Source: Oryzomicrobium terrae (GTDB lineage: Bacteria > Pseudomonadota > Gammaproteobacteria > Burkholderiales > Rhodocyclaceae). From it: a DNA stretch of 64,000 bases. Position numbers and translations under genes: made by a program. The notes beneath the pieces are model-generated. The model did not search any database, was not told the DNA's origin, and saw only the letters and a list, made by a program, of their open reading frames with translations. Shown one piece after another: positions 53,407 to 63,321 of the stretch (position 1 is the stretch's first letter; every line of letters begins with the position of its first letter). The stretch is from positions 1,798,001 to 1,862,000 of the forward strand of contig NZ_CP022579.1 of NCBI RefSeq assembly GCF_008274805.1, in the 5' to 3' direction.

Positions 53407-54645
53407 TCAGATACGCTTGAACGCCAGGGTACCGTTGGTCCCGCCAAACCCGAAGGAGTTGGAGAGGGCCACATCGATACGCATGGAACGGGCTTCGTTG
53501 GCGCAGTAGTCGAGATCGCAGCCCTCGCTTGCGGAAGCAAGGTTGATGGTGGGAGGAGCGATCTGCTGGTGTACCGCCAGCGTGGAGAACACCGCCTCAA
53601 TCCCCCCCGCGGCACCCAACAGGTGACCGGTCATGGACTTCGTCGAACTAACCACCAGGGATTTCGCCGCCTCACCGAAGCAGCGCTTGACCGCCTGAGT
53701 TTCCGCCAGGTCGCCCAAGGGCGTGGATGTGCCGTGGGCATTGACGTACTGGACATCCGAGGGGTTCAGTCCGGCATTCTTGAGGGCATTCACCATACAA
53801 CGGGCAGCGCCTTCACCGCTCTCGACTGGCTGGGTCATGTGGTAAGCATCGGCACTGCGGCCGTAGCCGACCAGCTCAGCGTAGATCTTGGCGCCACGAG
53901 CCTTTGCGTGCTCGTACTCTTCCAGCACCAAAACCCCAGCCCCCTCGCCGAGCACGAAGCCATCGCGATCCTTGTCCCAGGGGCGGCTGGCCGTCGCGGG
54001 ATCGTCGTTGCGGGTCGACAGGGCACGAGCAGCACAGAAGCCACCGACCCCCAAGGGAGAAACCGTGGACTCCGCCCCGCCGGCAATCATTACATCGGCA
54101 TCGCCATATTCGATGATGCGCGCCGCTTCACCGATGGAGTGGGTGCCGGTGGTACAAGCCGTTACCAGGGCAATATTCGGCCCCTTGTAGCCATACATGA
54201 TCGACAGGTTGCCGGAGATCATGTTGATGATCGAACCGGGAACGAAGAAGGGGGTGACCTTGCGGACACCACCAGCTAGGTATTCGTCGTGGGTCTGCTC
54301 GATCAGGGGCAGGCCACCGATACCAGAGCCAATGGATACGCCAATGCGCTCCATATCGAGCGGGCTGTCTTCAAGGCCGGCATCGCGAATCGCCTGGATG
54401 CCAGCAGCCATGCCGAAATGGATGAAGGTATCCATGCGGCGTGCTTCTTTCGGCGACAGGTAGGCGCCGATATCGAAATTCTTGACTTCGCCAGCAATGC
54501 GGGAAGGGAAGGAGGAGGCATCGAACTTGGTGATGGCACCAATGCCCGTGCGGCCGGCGGTGATGTTCTGCCAGGCTTCCTCGACGGTGTTGCCAACCGG
54601 GGAAACGATCCCCAGGCCGGTAATGACGATTCTACGGCGTGCCAA
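53407..54645 (-). CDS. fabF: 3-oxoacyl-[acyl-carrier-protein] synthase II
   Basis: The elongating condensing enzyme of type II fatty-acid synthesis (412 residues). The start is best placed at the TTG at 54645, with GGAG 9 bases upstream, giving the typical [18 protein letters not shown] beginning. The open frame up to 54762 adds 39 residues that are not FabF-like. The catalytic Cys164 is in [14 protein letters not shown], and the two active-site His are in [13 protein letters not shown] and [12 protein letters not shown]. It follows acpP in the fab operon, with a hairpin between them. Confidence 0.95.
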   Translation of the reverse strand: MARRRIVITGLGIVSPVGNTVEEAWQNITAGRTGIGAITKFDASSFPSRIAGEVKNFDIGAYLSPKEARRMDTFIHFGMAAGIQAIRDAGLEDSPLDMERIGVSIGSGIGGLPLIEQTHDEYLAGGVRKVTPFFVPGSIINMISGNLSIMYGYKGPNIALVTACTTGTHSIGEAARIIEYGDADVMIAGGAESTVSPLGVGGFCAARALSTRNDDPATASRPWDKDRDGFVLGEGAGVLVLEEYEHAKARGAKIYAELVGYGRSADAYHMTQPVESGEGAARCMVNALKNAGLNPSDVQYVNAHGTSTPLGDLAETQAVKRCFGEAAKSLVVSSTKSMTGHLLGAAGGIEAVFSTLAVHQQIAPPTINLASASEGCDLDYCANEARSMRIDVALSNSFGFGGTNGTLAFKRI

Positions 54646-54799
54646 CGTGCGCTCCGGATATGTCTGGAAAAGGGGAAAAACCGCAGGGGCGAGACGATGT
54701 GGTTTGCAGCCACTTTCCGGTCGATGCTGACCGGCATGCCCGAGCGATCCGAGATGCCTCAAGCTAAAGCTTTAGGGAATTCACTAGGCCCATACAGCC

Positions 54800-54840
54800 G
54801 GGCCGGCGATTCCGAAGAAAAAGCCGGCCCGATGGAATTC
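54800..54840 (-). terminator. Hairpin between acpP and fabF
   Basis: GGGCCGGC and GCCGGCCC form a perfect 8-bp stem with a 25-base loop, flanked by a wider GGAATTC/GAATTCC symmetry. There is no T tract right after the stem on the minus strand. It probably attenuates or stabilises transcripts so that acpP mRNA is made in excess over fabF, a common pattern at this junction. Confidence 0.45.
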
Positions 54841-54849
54841 CGCGGGGAA

Positions 54850-55086
54850 TTACTTCTTGTTGGCGAGGATGTAATCGATCGCCTGCTGGACGTTGGTGAT
54901 CTTTTCAGCTTCTTCGTCGGGGATTTCGCACTCGAACTCTTCTTCGAGGGCCATCACGAGCTCGACGGTATCCAGCGAATCGGCGCCCAGATCATCAACG
55001 AAGGAGGACTCGGTCTTGATATCGGCTTCATTCACACCGAGTTGTTCGGCAACAATCTTCTTAACGCGCTGTTCGAGGTTTTCCAT
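54850..55086 (-). CDS. acpP: Acyl carrier protein
   Basis: A 78-residue acidic helical carrier protein. The phosphopantetheine serine is Ser37 in [11 protein letters not shown], and the whole sequence is close to textbook AcpP ([17 protein letters not shown] start). The ATG at 55086 follows an AAGGAG ribosome-binding site; the frame to 55122 adds 12 unrelated residues. It has its own promoter in the fabG-acpP gap, as in E. coli, consistent with its high abundance. AcpS that activates it is encoded at 39874-40260. Confidence 0.98.
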   Translation of the reverse strand: MENLEQRVKKIVAEQLGVNEADIKTESSFVDDLGADSLDTVELVMALEEEFECEIPDEEAEKITNVQQAIDYILANKK

Positions 55087-55131
55087 TAAGGGGCTCCTTA
55101 TCCCTGATACGGGTAAAAACAAAACTCTTCT

Positions 55132-55159
55132 ATTCTACCAAAAGCGGCAGCCGCCACAA
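55132..55159 (-). promoter_or_regulatory. Promoter of acpP
   Basis: On the minus strand TTGTGG (55159-55154), a 16-base spacer and TAGAAT (55137-55132) form a good sigma-70 promoter. It leaves an approximately 40-base leader before acpP. Confidence 0.6.
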
Positions 55160-55197
55160 ATCCCAGACGTATCGCCTGTGTGACAGCCGCCCCGATG

Positions 55198-55938
55198 TCA
55201 TTCCATGTGCATTCCACCGTTGACGTGGATGGTCGTTCCGGTGACATAAGCTGCACTGGGTGAAGCCAGGAACAGGACAGCCGCCGCGATATCCTCCGGC
55301 GCACCGAGGCGCCCCAAGGGGATGCTCGCAACCAAGGCTTCTTTCTGCTTCTCTTCCAACACTTTGGTCATGTCGGTATCGATAAAGCCTGGAGCCACGC
55401 AGTTCACCGTGATATTGCGGCTCCCCAGTTCGCGAGCCAGAGAGCGGGTCATGCCCGACACCCCGGCCTTAGCGGCACAGTAGTTGGCTTGGCCTGGATT
55501 TCCTGCGTGCCCGACTACCGAGGTAACGTTCACGATCCGCCCTGCACGGGCCTTCATCATGCCACGCATCACCGCTTTGGAGAGGCGGAAGACCGCTTTC
55601 AGGTTGGTATCGATCACGGCATCCCACTCCTCGTCCTTCATGCGCATGGCGAGGTTGTCGCGGGTGATACCGGCGTTATTCACAAGAATGCTGATCGGTG
55701 CGAATTCCTTCTCGATTTCGCCGATCAGGACATCCACTTGCGCCTGATCGCGCACTTCCAGAGGCGCGCCACGGCCAGCGATACCGGCTTCCTTGAGATA
55801 GTCACCAATCTTGGCGGCACCGTCGGCGGTAGTCGCCGTACCGATCACGGTGGCTCCGGCGCGGCCCAGGGCCAGGGCAATGGCTTTGCCAATCCCGCGG
55901 GAAGCGCCGGTGACCAGGGCAATCTGTCCTTGCAGCAT
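55198..55938 (-). CDS. fabG: 3-oxoacyl-[acyl-carrier-protein] reductase
   Basis: An SDR enzyme of 246 residues that reduces 3-oxoacyl-ACP with NADPH. The cofactor motif TGASRGIGKAIAL is at residues 10-22, NNAG near 87, and the catalytic Ser/Tyr/Lys lie in NVTSVVGHAGNPGQANYCAAKAGV. The C-terminal GFIDTDMTK and GTTIHVNGGMHM stretches are diagnostic of FabG. The ATG at 55938 is preferred to a GTG at 55947 that overlaps the fabD stop. It stands between fabD and acpP. Confidence 0.97.
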   Translation of the reverse strand: MLQGQIALVTGASRGIGKAIALALGRAGATVIGTATTADGAAKIGDYLKEAGIAGRGAPLEVRDQAQVDVLIGEIEKEFAPISILVNNAGITRDNLAMRMKDEEWDAVIDTNLKAVFRLSKAVMRGMMKARAGRIVNVTSVVGHAGNPGQANYCAAKAGVSGMTRSLARELGSRNITVNCVAPGFIDTDMTKVLEEKQKEALVASIPLGRLGAPEDIAAAVLFLASPSAAYVTGTTIHVNGGMHME

Positions 55939-55943
55939 CTGTC

Positions 55944-56870
55944 TCACTCCAGGTTGAGGTTGGCATCAATGCCGGCCGCATCGGCCAGCGCTACGCCATT
56001 CACGCCATCGGCGCAACGTTTGGTCAGGCCTGCCAGTACTTTACCGGGGCCGCACTCAGCCACTACCGTGACCCCCATGGCCGCCATTTTCTGAATGGTC
56101 TCCACCCAGCGTACCGGGTTGTAGGCCTGGCGAATCAAGGCGTCGCGGATCTTGGCCGGATCAGTCTCGACGGCCACATCCACGTTATTGATAACCGGGA
56201 TCTGCGGGGCCTGCAGCTCAAGCTCGGCCAGGCGAGCCGCGAGCTTGTCGGCGGCGGGACGGATCAAGGAGGAGTGAAACGGGGCCGAGACAGGCAGCGC
56301 TACGGCCCGTTTAGCTCCTTTTGCCTTGCATACCTCCATAGCACGCTCGACAGCTGCTTTGTGGCCGGCAATCACGGTCTGGCCGGCAGCATTGAAGTTC
56401 ACCGGTTCAACCACCTCACCCTGGGCCGCTTCGGCGCAGGCGGCGCGAATACCGTCATCGTCGAGGCCGAGAATTGCCGCCATGGCACCGGTGCCCAACG
56501 GAACCGCATCCTGCATGGCCGCGGCGCGCAAGCGCACCAGGGGCACGGCATCCTTGAACTGCAGCACGCCAGCGGCGACCAGGGCGGAATATTCACCCAG
56601 GCTGTGCCCAGCAACGACCGCGGGAGTCTTGCCGCCTCTTTCCTGCCACAAGCGCCATGCGGCGATACCGGCCGTCAGCATCAGGGGCTGGGTGTTGACC
56701 GTCTGGGCCAATAATTCGGCAGGCCCCTCCGCCACCATCTGCCACAAATCCTGACCAAGGGCGGCGGACGCCTCGTCAAACGTCGCCCGGATGACCGGGG
56801 CCTCGCCGTAGGCCGCCATCATCCCGACCGACTGGGAGCCCTGACCGGGGAAGACAAATGCAAAAGCCAT
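55944..56870 (-). CDS. fabD: Malonyl-CoA:ACP transacylase
   Basis: A 308-residue enzyme that loads malonyl groups onto ACP. The start FAFVFPGQGSQSVGM, the nucleophile Ser90 in GHSLGEYSALVAAG, and the catalytic His in LPVSAPFHSSLI are all present, as is the ECGPGKVLAGL end motif. It lies 35 bases after fabH and 5 bases before fabG in the fab operon. Confidence 0.97.
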   Translation of the reverse strand: MAFAFVFPGQGSQSVGMMAAYGEAPVIRATFDEASAALGQDLWQMVAEGPAELLAQTVNTQPLMLTAGIAAWRLWQERGGKTPAVVAGHSLGEYSALVAAGVLQFKDAVPLVRLRAAAMQDAVPLGTGAMAAILGLDDDGIRAACAEAAQGEVVEPVNFNAAGQTVIAGHKAAVERAMEVCKAKGAKRAVALPVSAPFHSSLIRPAADKLAARLAELELQAPQIPVINNVDVAVETDPAKIRDALIRQAYNPVRWVETIQKMAAMGVTVVAECGPGKVLAGLTKRCADGVNGVALADAAGIDANLNLE

Positions 56871-56905
56871 GGTTATCTCTCTGTTTTTATGGAATCAGGA
56901 GGGGA

Positions 56906-57871
56906 TCAATAGCGCAGCAGTACCGCACCCCAGGTGAAGCCGCCGCCAACCCCTTCGAGCATGACGGTCTGCCCGCGCTGGATACGGCCGTCCTTGACTG
57001 CGGCATCCAACGCAAGGGGGACAGAGGCGGCAGAAGTATTGCCATGCTGGGCCACCGTAGTCACCACCCGCTCCATGGACAATCCCATTTTCTTGGCCGT
57101 CGCTTCAATGATGCGGATATTGGCCTGATGCGGCACCAGCCAGTCCACCTGATCCGGCGGCAACTGGGCCGCCTCGCAGCACTCGCGGGCCACTTCGGCC
57201 AGCACGCGCACAGCGAACTTGAATACGGCCTGACCATCCATACGCAGGAATGGATCACCGGTTACCTGGCCACCGACCACCTGGCCGGGGACATTGAGGA
57301 TATCGCTGTGACTGCCGTCGGCATGGAGCGCCGTCGCCAGGATTCCCGGCTGTGCCGAAGCTTCCATCACCACCGCGCCGGCGCCATCGCCAAAAAGCAC
57401 GCAGGTGCCGCGGTCTTTCCAGTCGAGGATACGTGAAAACGTTTCGGCACCGATTACCAGCGCCTTTTTATGACTGCCGGAGCGAATGAATTTTTCCGCG
57501 ATCGTCATGGCATAGACGAAACCACTGCACACAGCCTGGACGTCGAACGCAGTAGCGCCCTTATTACCCAGGGCCGACTGAATCAGGCAGGCAGTACTGG
57601 GGAATATGAAGTCTGGCGTAGATGTGGCGACGATCAGCAGGTCGATCTCGTCGGCGCCGATACCGGCGTGCTCCAGGGCCCGGCGGGCGGCTTCCAGGCC
57701 GAGTTGGCTGGAGGTGACATCTGGAGCGGCCAAGTGCCGGGCACGAATGCCGGTCCGGGTGGCGATCCATTCATCGTTGGTATCGATGCCCCGGGCAACC
57801 AGGTCATCATTGGTGACGCGATCCGGGGGCAGATAGCTGCCCACGCCGGCAAGGCGGGCGTAAATGGTCAC
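56906..57871 (-). CDS. fabH: 3-oxoacyl-[acyl-carrier-protein] synthase III
   Basis: This enzyme (321 residues) starts fatty-acid synthesis by condensing acetyl-CoA with malonyl-ACP. The catalytic Cys115 lies in [13 protein letters not shown], the His in [13 protein letters not shown], and the Asn in [16 protein letters not shown]. Translation appears to start at a GTG at 57871 that overlaps the plsX stop by 4 bases (GTGA), so it is coupled to plsX. Confidence 0.97.
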   Translation of the reverse strand: MTIYARLAGVGSYLPPDRVTNDDLVARGIDTNDEWIATRTGIRARHLAAPDVTSSQLGLEAARRALEHAGIGADEIDLLIVATSTPDFIFPSTACLIQSALGNKGATAFDVQAVCSGFVYAMTIAEKFIRSGSHKKALVIGAETFSRILDWKDRGTCVLFGDGAGAVVMEASAQPGILATALHADGSHSDILNVPGQVVGGQVTGDPFLRMDGQAVFKFAVRVLAEVARECCEAAQLPPDQVDWLVPHQANIRIIEATAKKMGLSMERVVTTVAQHGNTSAASVPLALDAAVKDGRIQRGQTVMLEGVGGGFTWGAVLLRY

Positions 57872-58926
57872 GCTGTCTCCTGTGCTGGAGAGTTATTCGA
57901 ATCGTTCAAGGAAGGAGCGCGCTGCGCCTGATAGGCAGCCACCTGGCTGGCGATGCGCTCCAGAACCCCTTCGCGGGCAGCCTCGAAAGCGCGCTCAATG
58001 GCGCACCCGAAAGCAAAAGCATCGGCCGAGCCGTGGCTCTTCACCACCACCCCCCGCAGCCCGAGCAAGCTGGCCCCGTTGTAGCGGCGGTGATCCACCC
58101 GGTTCTTGAAGCGCTTTAGTACCGGCAAGGCCACCAAGGCGGCCAGCTTGGTCAAGGGTGAGCGGCTGAACTCCTGCTTAAGGAAGGAGGCCAGCATTTG
58201 GGCCAGGCCCTCGGAAATCTTCAGGGCTACGTTGCCAACGAAACCGTCGCAGACGACCACTTCGGCCTCGCCCTGGTAGACCCCGTCCCCTTCTACGTTA
58301 CCGATGAAGTTGAGCCCGGAATCTCGCAGCAATTCGGCAGCCTGCTTCACTACCTCGTTGCCCTTGATTTCCTCTTCACCGATATTAAGCAGACCGATAG
58401 AGGGGCGCTCCTTGTGCTCCACTGCCGCCACCAGCATGGCCCCCATGATGCCGAACTGGAGAAGGTGCTCCGCCTCGCAATCAACGTTGGCCCCGAGATC
58501 GAGAACGTGGACGTGGCCCTTGGTGGTTGGCAGCACCGTGCAGATGGCGGGACGATCAATGCCGGGCAGCATCTTCAGCACGAAGCGGGAGATCGCCATC
58601 AGGGCACCGGTATTGCCAGCGGAGATACAGGCATCGGCCTCCCCGGACTTGACCAGGTTGGCGGCGACCCGCATGGATGAGTCTTTCTTGTTCTTCAGCG
58701 CCAGGGCCGGAGACTCGTCCATGGCCACCACCTGGGTGGCGTGGTGCACGGCAATCCGTCCGGAGTCGATATCAACGCCCGACAATAGGGGGCGGATACG
58801 ATCTTCCAGACCGACGAGGATGATGCGGGATTCGGGGAAACGACGGGCGAAGGCCAGGGCAGCCGGCACGGTAACGCCGGGGCCATGGTCACCACCCATG
58901 CAATCGATGGCGAGGGTGACAGCCAT
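57868..58926 (-). CDS. plsX: Phosphate acyltransferase
   Basis: PlsX makes acyl-phosphate from acyl-ACP for phospholipid synthesis. The 352-residue protein has the typical start [25 protein letters not shown], with further motifs [30 protein letters not shown] and [13 protein letters not shown]. The ATG at 58926 is used; the 19 residues from an upstream start at 58983 are not PlsX-like and would cross the terminator. It opens the plsX-fabH-fabD-fabG-acpP-fabF string behind rpmF. Confidence 0.96.
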   Translation of the reverse strand: MAVTLAIDCMGGDHGPGVTVPAALAFARRFPESRIILVGLEDRIRPLLSGVDIDSGRIAVHHATQVVAMDESPALALKNKKDSSMRVAANLVKSGEADACISAGNTGALMAISRFVLKMLPGIDRPAICTVLPTTKGHVHVLDLGANVDCEAEHLLQFGIMGAMLVAAVEHKERPSIGLLNIGEEEIKGNEVVKQAAELLRDSGLNFIGNVEGDGVYQGEAEVVVCDGFVGNVALKISEGLAQMLASFLKQEFSRSPLTKLAALVALPVLKRFKNRVDHRRYNGASLLGLRGVVVKSHGSADAFAFGCAIERAFEAAREGVLERIASQVAAYQAQRAPSLNDSNNSPAQETA

Positions 58927-58981
58927 TAGGGACGGTAGCGCGGAATAAGGGAGGTCGCGTCGCAAGCGGCGTTGCAACGCC

Positions 58982-59028
58982 AAAAGAAAAGGCAGGCGCC
59001 CTCTAGCAAAGAGGGATCCGCCTGCCTC
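58982..59028 (-). terminator. Rho-independent terminator between rpmF and plsX
   Basis: AGGCAGGCG and CGCCTGCCT form a 9-bp stem that encloses a second CCCTC/GAGGG stem. On the minus strand it is followed by TTTTCTTTT. It should reduce read-through from rpmF into plsX and thereby set different levels for the two. Confidence 0.8.
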
Positions 59029-59040
59029 TTCCGGCAGATA

Positions 59041-59220
59041 TTACTCGCCCTTGCCCTTGACGACCTTCTTGCCGCGGTAGAAACCGGACGGAGAAATGTG
59101 GTGGCGCAGGTGGGTTTCACCAGTGGTGGGCTCCACGGCCAGGGCAGGGGCGGTGAGGAAATCGTGGGCGCGGACCATGCCACGCTTGGAGGGGGACTTC
59201 TTGTTCTGCTGAACGGCCAT
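59041..59220 (-). CDS. rpmF: 50S ribosomal protein L32
   Basis: A 59-residue ribosomal protein that starts [20 protein letters not shown] and ends KKVVKGKGE. There are no cysteines, so this is the zinc-free form of L32 usual in betaproteobacteria. It lies 67 bases after the YceD (DUF177) gene, the standard yceD-rpmF-plsX order. A terminator hairpin follows directly. Confidence 0.97.
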   Translation of the reverse strand: MAVQQNKKSPSKRGMVRAHDFLTAPALAVEPTTGETHLRHHISPSGFYRGKKVVKGKGE

Positions 59221-59287
59221 TTCAAACTCCTAAAATAAATCGGGCTTCGCTTTCAACCCTAACCGCACCTTGCGTTACCGCAATGGT

Positions 59288-59779
59288 TTACGGCGTTTTC
59301 TTCAGGGCAGCGAGCACGCTGAAGGGCGAAACCTTTGCTTTCCCCTGCCCGCCTTCCGGCAAGGAGCAATCCTCATGCTGCGGCACTGCCGGCAGGGCGA
59401 GAATTACCTCGTCCTCGATCAGTGCCACAACGTCTAACGACTTGTCGGCAACGATGAAATCCCGGGAGTCATCCTCCAGGTCATCCTCGGCCAGATCGGC
59501 TTCGTCGTTGATGAGCTCAAGCAAACTATCTACTTCGAGCTCATGATCAACCCGCTCCAGGCACCGCTGACACTCCAGAGGCAGAACCCCCGAAACCAGG
59601 AGCCGTAGCAACGGCTTTCGCTGTGCATCAACGCTGCCTTCGAGCCGATAGACGAGCTGACCTTCACGGGCGAGCAACTGGTCCGCCACACGAGGGAAGT
59701 CGGTTAGGTCCAGAGACCCCTCCAAAACTCGCCCCTCACGGGCAAAATCCTTGCTGTCGATCACGATCTGTTGCGACAT
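59288..59779 (-). CDS. yceD: YceD family protein (DUF177)
   Basis: A 163-residue protein with the YceD/DUF177 layout: N-terminal IDSKDFAREGRVLEGSLDLTDFPRV, the central zinc-like pattern VLPLECQRCLERVDHELEVDSLL (C-x2-C), and an acidic region DEADLAEDDLEDDSRDF. It is linked with large-subunit ribosome maturation in plants and bacteria and is nearly always next to rpmF. The ATG at 59779 is used; the upstream frame to 59812 is basic and short. It is divergent from maf. Confidence 0.9.
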   Translation of the reverse strand: MSQQIVIDSKDFAREGRVLEGSLDLTDFPRVADQLLAREGQLVYRLEGSVDAQRKPLLRLLVSGVLPLECQRCLERVDHELEVDSLLELINDEADLAEDDLEDDSRDFIVADKSLDVVALIEDEVILALPAVPQHEDCSLPEGGQGKAKVSPFSVLAALKKTP

Positions 59780-59925
59780 AAGGCGCGGATGATATGATTT
59801 TCGGCTTCGCATGTCAAAAAAGACGGCAGCCCAAGACTCCGTCCGGCCTTGACCCTGCCCGTATTGCCGAGCTTGGTCATTACCCTGCCCTTTCCCACCT
59901 TCCGCTTCGTTCCCTGCGTTTCACC

Positions 59926-60534
59926 GTGCCTACACCTCCTACTCCTGCGCATCCTGCGCGCCTGATTCTTGCTTCCACGTCCCCCTATCGCCGCGAATTG
60001 CTGAGCCGTCTGCAGCTCCCTTTCGAAACGGTTTCTCCCAATGTCGATGAAACGCCACTGCCCGGCGAAGCCCCGGAGGCCTTGGCGCTTCGCCTGGCCG
60101 AAGCCAAGGCCCGGGCCGTAGCTGCCCTGCACCCGGATGCGCTGGTGATCGGCAGCGATCAAGTGGCCGTCCTCGATGGTGCGATCTATGGCAAGCCCGG
60201 CACCCATGAGCGTGCCGTCCGCCAGTTGCAGACCATGCGCGGCCGCACGGTAAACTTCTTTACAGGGCTGGCTCTGGTCAATGGGCGCGACGGCCGGGCG
60301 CAGATTCAAGGGATTCCGACCCTGGTCACCTTCCGTGCATTGTCGGACGGCGAGATCGAGGCCTATCTGCGTCGCGAACAGCCCTACAACTGTGCTGGCA
60401 GCGCCAAGTCCGAGGGACTGGGTATTGCCCTCCTCGAACGCATGGAAGGAAGCGACCCCAACGCCCTGATCGGCCTGCCCCTGATTGCCCTGTGCGACAT
60501 GCTACGTCACGAGGGCGTCGCCCTGTTTGGCTGA
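59926..60534 (+). CDS. Maf-family nucleotide pyrophosphatase
   Basis: A 202-residue house-cleaning enzyme that hydrolyses non-canonical or methylated nucleoside triphosphates. The start motif is [17 protein letters not shown] near residue 12; the Maf signatures [30 protein letters not shown] and [19 protein letters not shown] follow. The [13 protein letters not shown] end is present. The SDQ motif and the YNCAGS segment are features of the YceF (m7GTP pyrophosphatase) subgroup. The GTG at 59926 is preferred because it gives the usual length; a start at 59794 would add 44 residues. It is followed by an rsmI-like gene. Confidence 0.9.
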   Translation: MPTPPTPAHPARLILASTSPYRRELLSRLQLPFETVSPNVDETPLPGEAPEALALRLAEAKARAVAALHPDALVIGSDQVAVLDGAIYGKPGTHERAVRQLQTMRGRTVNFFTGLALVNGRDGRAQIQGIPTLVTFRALSDGEIEAYLRREQPYNCAGSAKSEGLGIALLERMEGSDPNALIGLPLIALCDMLRHEGVALFG

Positions 60535-60541
60535 CCGCGCC

Positions 60542-61273
60542 ATGCCCACTCCTACCCTCGGCACCCTTTACCTGATCCCGGTTCCCCTCGGCGCCCCCGA
60601 TTCCAGTGCAGCCGAGGCCTGCCTTCCTGCCCGGGCTCTGGCGATCACCCGTACCCTCGATCGCTTCGTCGTCGAAAACGCCAAAACGGCACGGGCAATG
60701 ATCAAAGCTATGGCACCGGAACGGGCAATTCGCGAACTGGCCATGGACGAACTCAACGAGCACACGCCGCCAACCCAGATTGCAGAACTACTTGCCCCCT
60801 TGCTGGCCGGCGAAGACGTAGGCCTGATGTCGGAAGCGGGTTGTCCGGCCGTGGCCGATCCTGGCGCCCTGCTGGTCGAGGCCGCCCATCGGGCGGGGGT
60901 GCGGGTCGTTCCGCTGGTCGGCCCATCTTCCATCCTGCTGGCGGTGATGGGCTCCGGACTGTCCGGCCAGCGCTTTGCCTTCCACGGCTACCTGCCGGCC
61001 AAGGGCGAAGAACGCACCCGCGCTCTGCGCGATCTGGAAAGCGATTCCCGGAAGGCGGGCCGTGCCCAGGTGTTCATCGAGACTCCTTATCGCAACGCTG
61101 CACTCTTCGATGCCCTGCTCGCCACCTGCCAGCCGACGACCCGGGTCTGTATCGCACGCAACCTGACCCAGCCCGATGAATGGCTGAAAACCCGCACCAT
61201 CGGTGCCTGGAAAAAGGAAAGGCCGCCGGAACTGGAGCGGCGGCCGACCGTGTTCGTGCTTCAGGCGTCGTAA
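60542..61273 (+). CDS. Tetrapyrrole-methylase family SAM-dependent methyltransferase (RsmI-like)
   Basis: A 243-residue protein of the same fold as the corrin methylases and RsmI (16S rRNA C1402 2'-O-methylase). The visible motifs are TLYLIPVPLGAPD at the start, ENAKTARAMIKAM, DVGLMSEAGCPAVADPG near residue 95, VPLVGPSSILLAVMGSG, and IETPYRNAALFDALL. The GCPAVADPG segment is shared with RsmI, but the start differs from standard RsmI (LYVVATPIGN) and the chain is shorter. It probably belongs to the maf-linked paralogue group of unknown substrate. It starts 7 bases after maf. Confidence 0.8.
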   Translation: MPTPTLGTLYLIPVPLGAPDSSAAEACLPARALAITRTLDRFVVENAKTARAMIKAMAPERAIRELAMDELNEHTPPTQIAELLAPLLAGEDVGLMSEAGCPAVADPGALLVEAAHRAGVRVVPLVGPSSILLAVMGSGLSGQRFAFHGYLPAKGEERTRALRDLESDSRKAGRAQVFIETPYRNAALFDALLATCQPTTRVCIARNLTQPDEWLKTRTIGAWKKERPPELERRPTVFVLQAS

Positions 61274-61276
61274 GAG

Positions 61277-61813
61277 TCAGTCATCCATTCCCACGTCCAG
61301 GCCGTCGGGAAACAGAACGTCGGTAAAACCAAAGCGGGAAAAGTCCCGGACCCGCATGGGAAACAGGATTCCGTCCAGGTGGTCGCACTCGTGTTGCACC
61401 ACCCGGGCGTGAAAGCCCGACACTTCCCGATCGATGACCTCGCCCCGGGGGGTGAAGCCGGTGTACCGCAGCCGGGTGTAGCGCGGCACGCTGCCACGCA
61501 GACCGGGGACCGAAAGGCAGCCCTCAAAGCCCTCTTCCATGGCTTCACCCAGAGGCATCAGCCGCGGGTTGATGAGAACGGTAAACGGAACGGCTTCGGC
61601 ATCGGGATAGCGGGGGTTGCGTTCGAAACCGAAGATCACCACCCGCAATGGCACGCCAATCTGCGGCGCAGCCAGGCCAACCCCCTGGGCGGCCTGCATG
61701 GTGTCGAGCATATCGGCGATCAGGGCATCCAGCGCCGCCGTGCCAAACGCGTCGACTTCCCTGGCGCGCTGGTACAGGCGAGGATCGCCCATGCGCAGGA
61801 TGTCACGCACCAT
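61277..61813 (-). CDS. def: Peptide deformylase
   Basis: A metalloenzyme of 178 residues that removes the formyl group from new protein N-termini. The three PDF motifs are present: [10 protein letters not shown] (motif 1), EGCLSVPG (motif 2, metal Cys) and QHECDHLDG (motif 3, two metal His and catalytic Glu). The ATG at 61813 ([17 protein letters not shown]) is typical. The frame upstream to 61978 overlaps mtnP. No fmt gene follows, so this may be a second, stand-alone deformylase. It converges on the rsmI-like gene with a 3-base gap. Confidence 0.95.
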   Translation of the reverse strand: MVRDILRMGDPRLYQRAREVDAFGTAALDALIADMLDTMQAAQGVGLAAPQIGVPLRVVIFGFERNPRYPDAEAVPFTVLINPRLMPLGEAMEEGFEGCLSVPGLRGSVPRYTRLRYTGFTPRGEVIDREVSGFHARVVQHECDHLDGILFPMRVRDFSRFGFTDVLFPDGLDVGMDD

Positions 61814-61823
61814 CTTCCACTCC

Positions 61824-62573
61824 TCAGGCAAACACGCCGCAGCCGGCAACGGTTTCCAGCAGGGTGCGTACCCGGGCCATGGGGGCCCCCAATTCGCCGA
61901 GAATGGCATCGAAGCTGATGCCGTGGGCAGAGTCGGCCCGCCCGGCCGCATAGTTGGCCACCACGTTGATCGCTGCATAAGGCAGCTCCTGCTCCCGGGC
62001 CAGCAAGGCTTCAGGCATACCGGTCATGCCGACCACATCACCGCCATCGCGCTCGATGCGGTTGATTTCCGCGGCCGTCTCCAGGCGCGGCCCCTGAGTA
62101 CAGGCATAGACCGCTCCGGCTTTGAGAGGTATCCCGGCGACTTCGGCGGCACCGATGATGCGTTGGCGCAGCTCCTCATCATAGGGATCGGTGAAATCGA
62201 TGTGACGGACCGGGCAACCCTCACCTTCGAAGAAGGTAGAACGGCGCCCCCAGGAATAGTCGATGATCTGATGGGGAACCACCAGGTCCCCGGGCATCAG
62301 ATCGGCGCGGATCGAACCGACCGAAGCCACGGCGATGACGGCCAAGGCGCCCTTGTGCTTCAAGGCCCAGATGTTGGCGCGATAATTGACTTCGTGAGGG
62401 GCCAGGGTATGACCGTGGCCATGACGGGCGAGAAAAACCACCGGGGTTCCGCAGACGTTACCAAAGGTCAGGGGGCAGGAAGGTTCGCCATAGGGCGTAC
62501 GCACTACCTCCCGGTGAGTGATGATCAGGTTGGCGAGCTGGGACAGCCCGGAACCGCCAATGATGGCGAGCAT
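61824..62573 (-). CDS. S-methyl-5'-thioinosine/thioadenosine phosphorylase
   Basis: A 249-residue purine-nucleoside phosphorylase family enzyme of the MTAP type: [14 protein letters not shown] at the start, a phosphate-binding [47 protein letters not shown], and [17 protein letters not shown]. In Pseudomonas-like bacteria the relative PA3004 acts on methylthioinosine. Which purine is used here cannot be fixed from sequence. It lies between the methyltransferase gene and def, next to hpt, so the group makes a purine-salvage neighbourhood. Confidence 0.88.
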   Translation of the reverse strand: MLAIIGGSGLSQLANLIITHREVVRTPYGEPSCPLTFGNVCGTPVVFLARHGHGHTLAPHEVNYRANIWALKHKGALAVIAVASVGSIRADLMPGDLVVPHQIIDYSWGRRSTFFEGEGCPVRHIDFTDPYDEELRQRIIGAAEVAGIPLKAGAVYACTQGPRLETAAEINRIERDGGDVVGMTGMPEALLAREQELPYAAINVVANYAAGRADSAHGISFDAILGELGAPMARVRTLLETVAGCGVFA

Positions 62574-62592
62574 TCAGTTACTCCAGAATTCT

Positions 62593-63321
62593 TTAGATGC
62601 GACGCGCCAGTGCCATGCCAAGTAGCGGGATCGCCCCGCGCATTGGCCCGGACAACTTACCCAGGGTGGCGGCCTCGTGAGGTGTCGGCGTCAGCTTGCG
62701 GAAAAGGGTGTCTGCTTTGGACAGGCTGAAGGGCAAATCCTTCAATACGAGCTGCTGTTGGACCCGCAAGGTTAGGTCGCGGCCGATATCCTTTGCAGCC
62801 CAAGGCATGACGGTACGATCCGCTATTTGCAGAAAAAGCACGCCAGGCAGGCTGGCGGCCAGTTCGGCACAGCCCCGCTGCATGGCCTCACGATGACGGG
62901 CAACCCCTTCGCCAGGACGTCCGCCCGGCAGAGCGGTCACTTCGTCGGGAGCGCCCGCCAGCCAACACACGACGGCCCGGGGATCGAAATCCAAGAGCTG
63001 GGCACGGGCCGCTTCGGGCAAAGCCGTCACGTCGGCATCTACAAATGTGATCCGGGCCACGCACTCCGGCCCGGCCTCAGCCAGGCGTCGGGCAGCTTCG
63101 ATACGACAAGCAGCGAGCGGCTCGATGACCAGCACTGAAAAACCTGCGCGAGCCAGAACCACGGTGCTCTCCCCTACCCCGCAGCCTACTTCGACGATGC
63201 GCAGATCGTTTGGCAGCAGGGCTGCCAAGGCCTCGGTCAGCCAGCCATAGTCGCCATGGCGGGTATACCAGGCCGCTTCGTCCGCCCAGCGCGCAGGAAA
63301 GGTGTCGGTCACGGCGCTCAC
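62593..63321 (-). CDS. Class I SAM-dependent methyltransferase
   Basis: A 242-residue protein with the Rossmann SAM motif I IVEVGCGVGESTVVLARAGF near residue 35, motif II region VLVIEPLAACRIEAARRL, and an acidic strand ITFVDADVTALP. The substrate is unknown. The start is best placed at the GTG at 63321, with a 4-base GTGA overlap with the hpt stop. A longer frame up to 63771 crosses hpt on the same strand and is not real. Confidence 0.75.
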   Translation of the reverse strand: MSAVTDTFPARWADEAAWYTRHGDYGWLTEALAALLPNDLRIVEVGCGVGESTVVLARAGFSVLVIEPLAACRIEAARRLAEAGPECVARITFVDADVTALPEAARAQLLDFDPRAVVCWLAGAPDEVTALPGGRPGEGVARHREAMQRGCAELAASLPGVLFLQIADRTVMPWAAKDIGRDLTLRVQQQLVLKDLPFSLSKADTLFRKLTPTPHEAATLGKLSGPMRGAIPLLGMALARRI

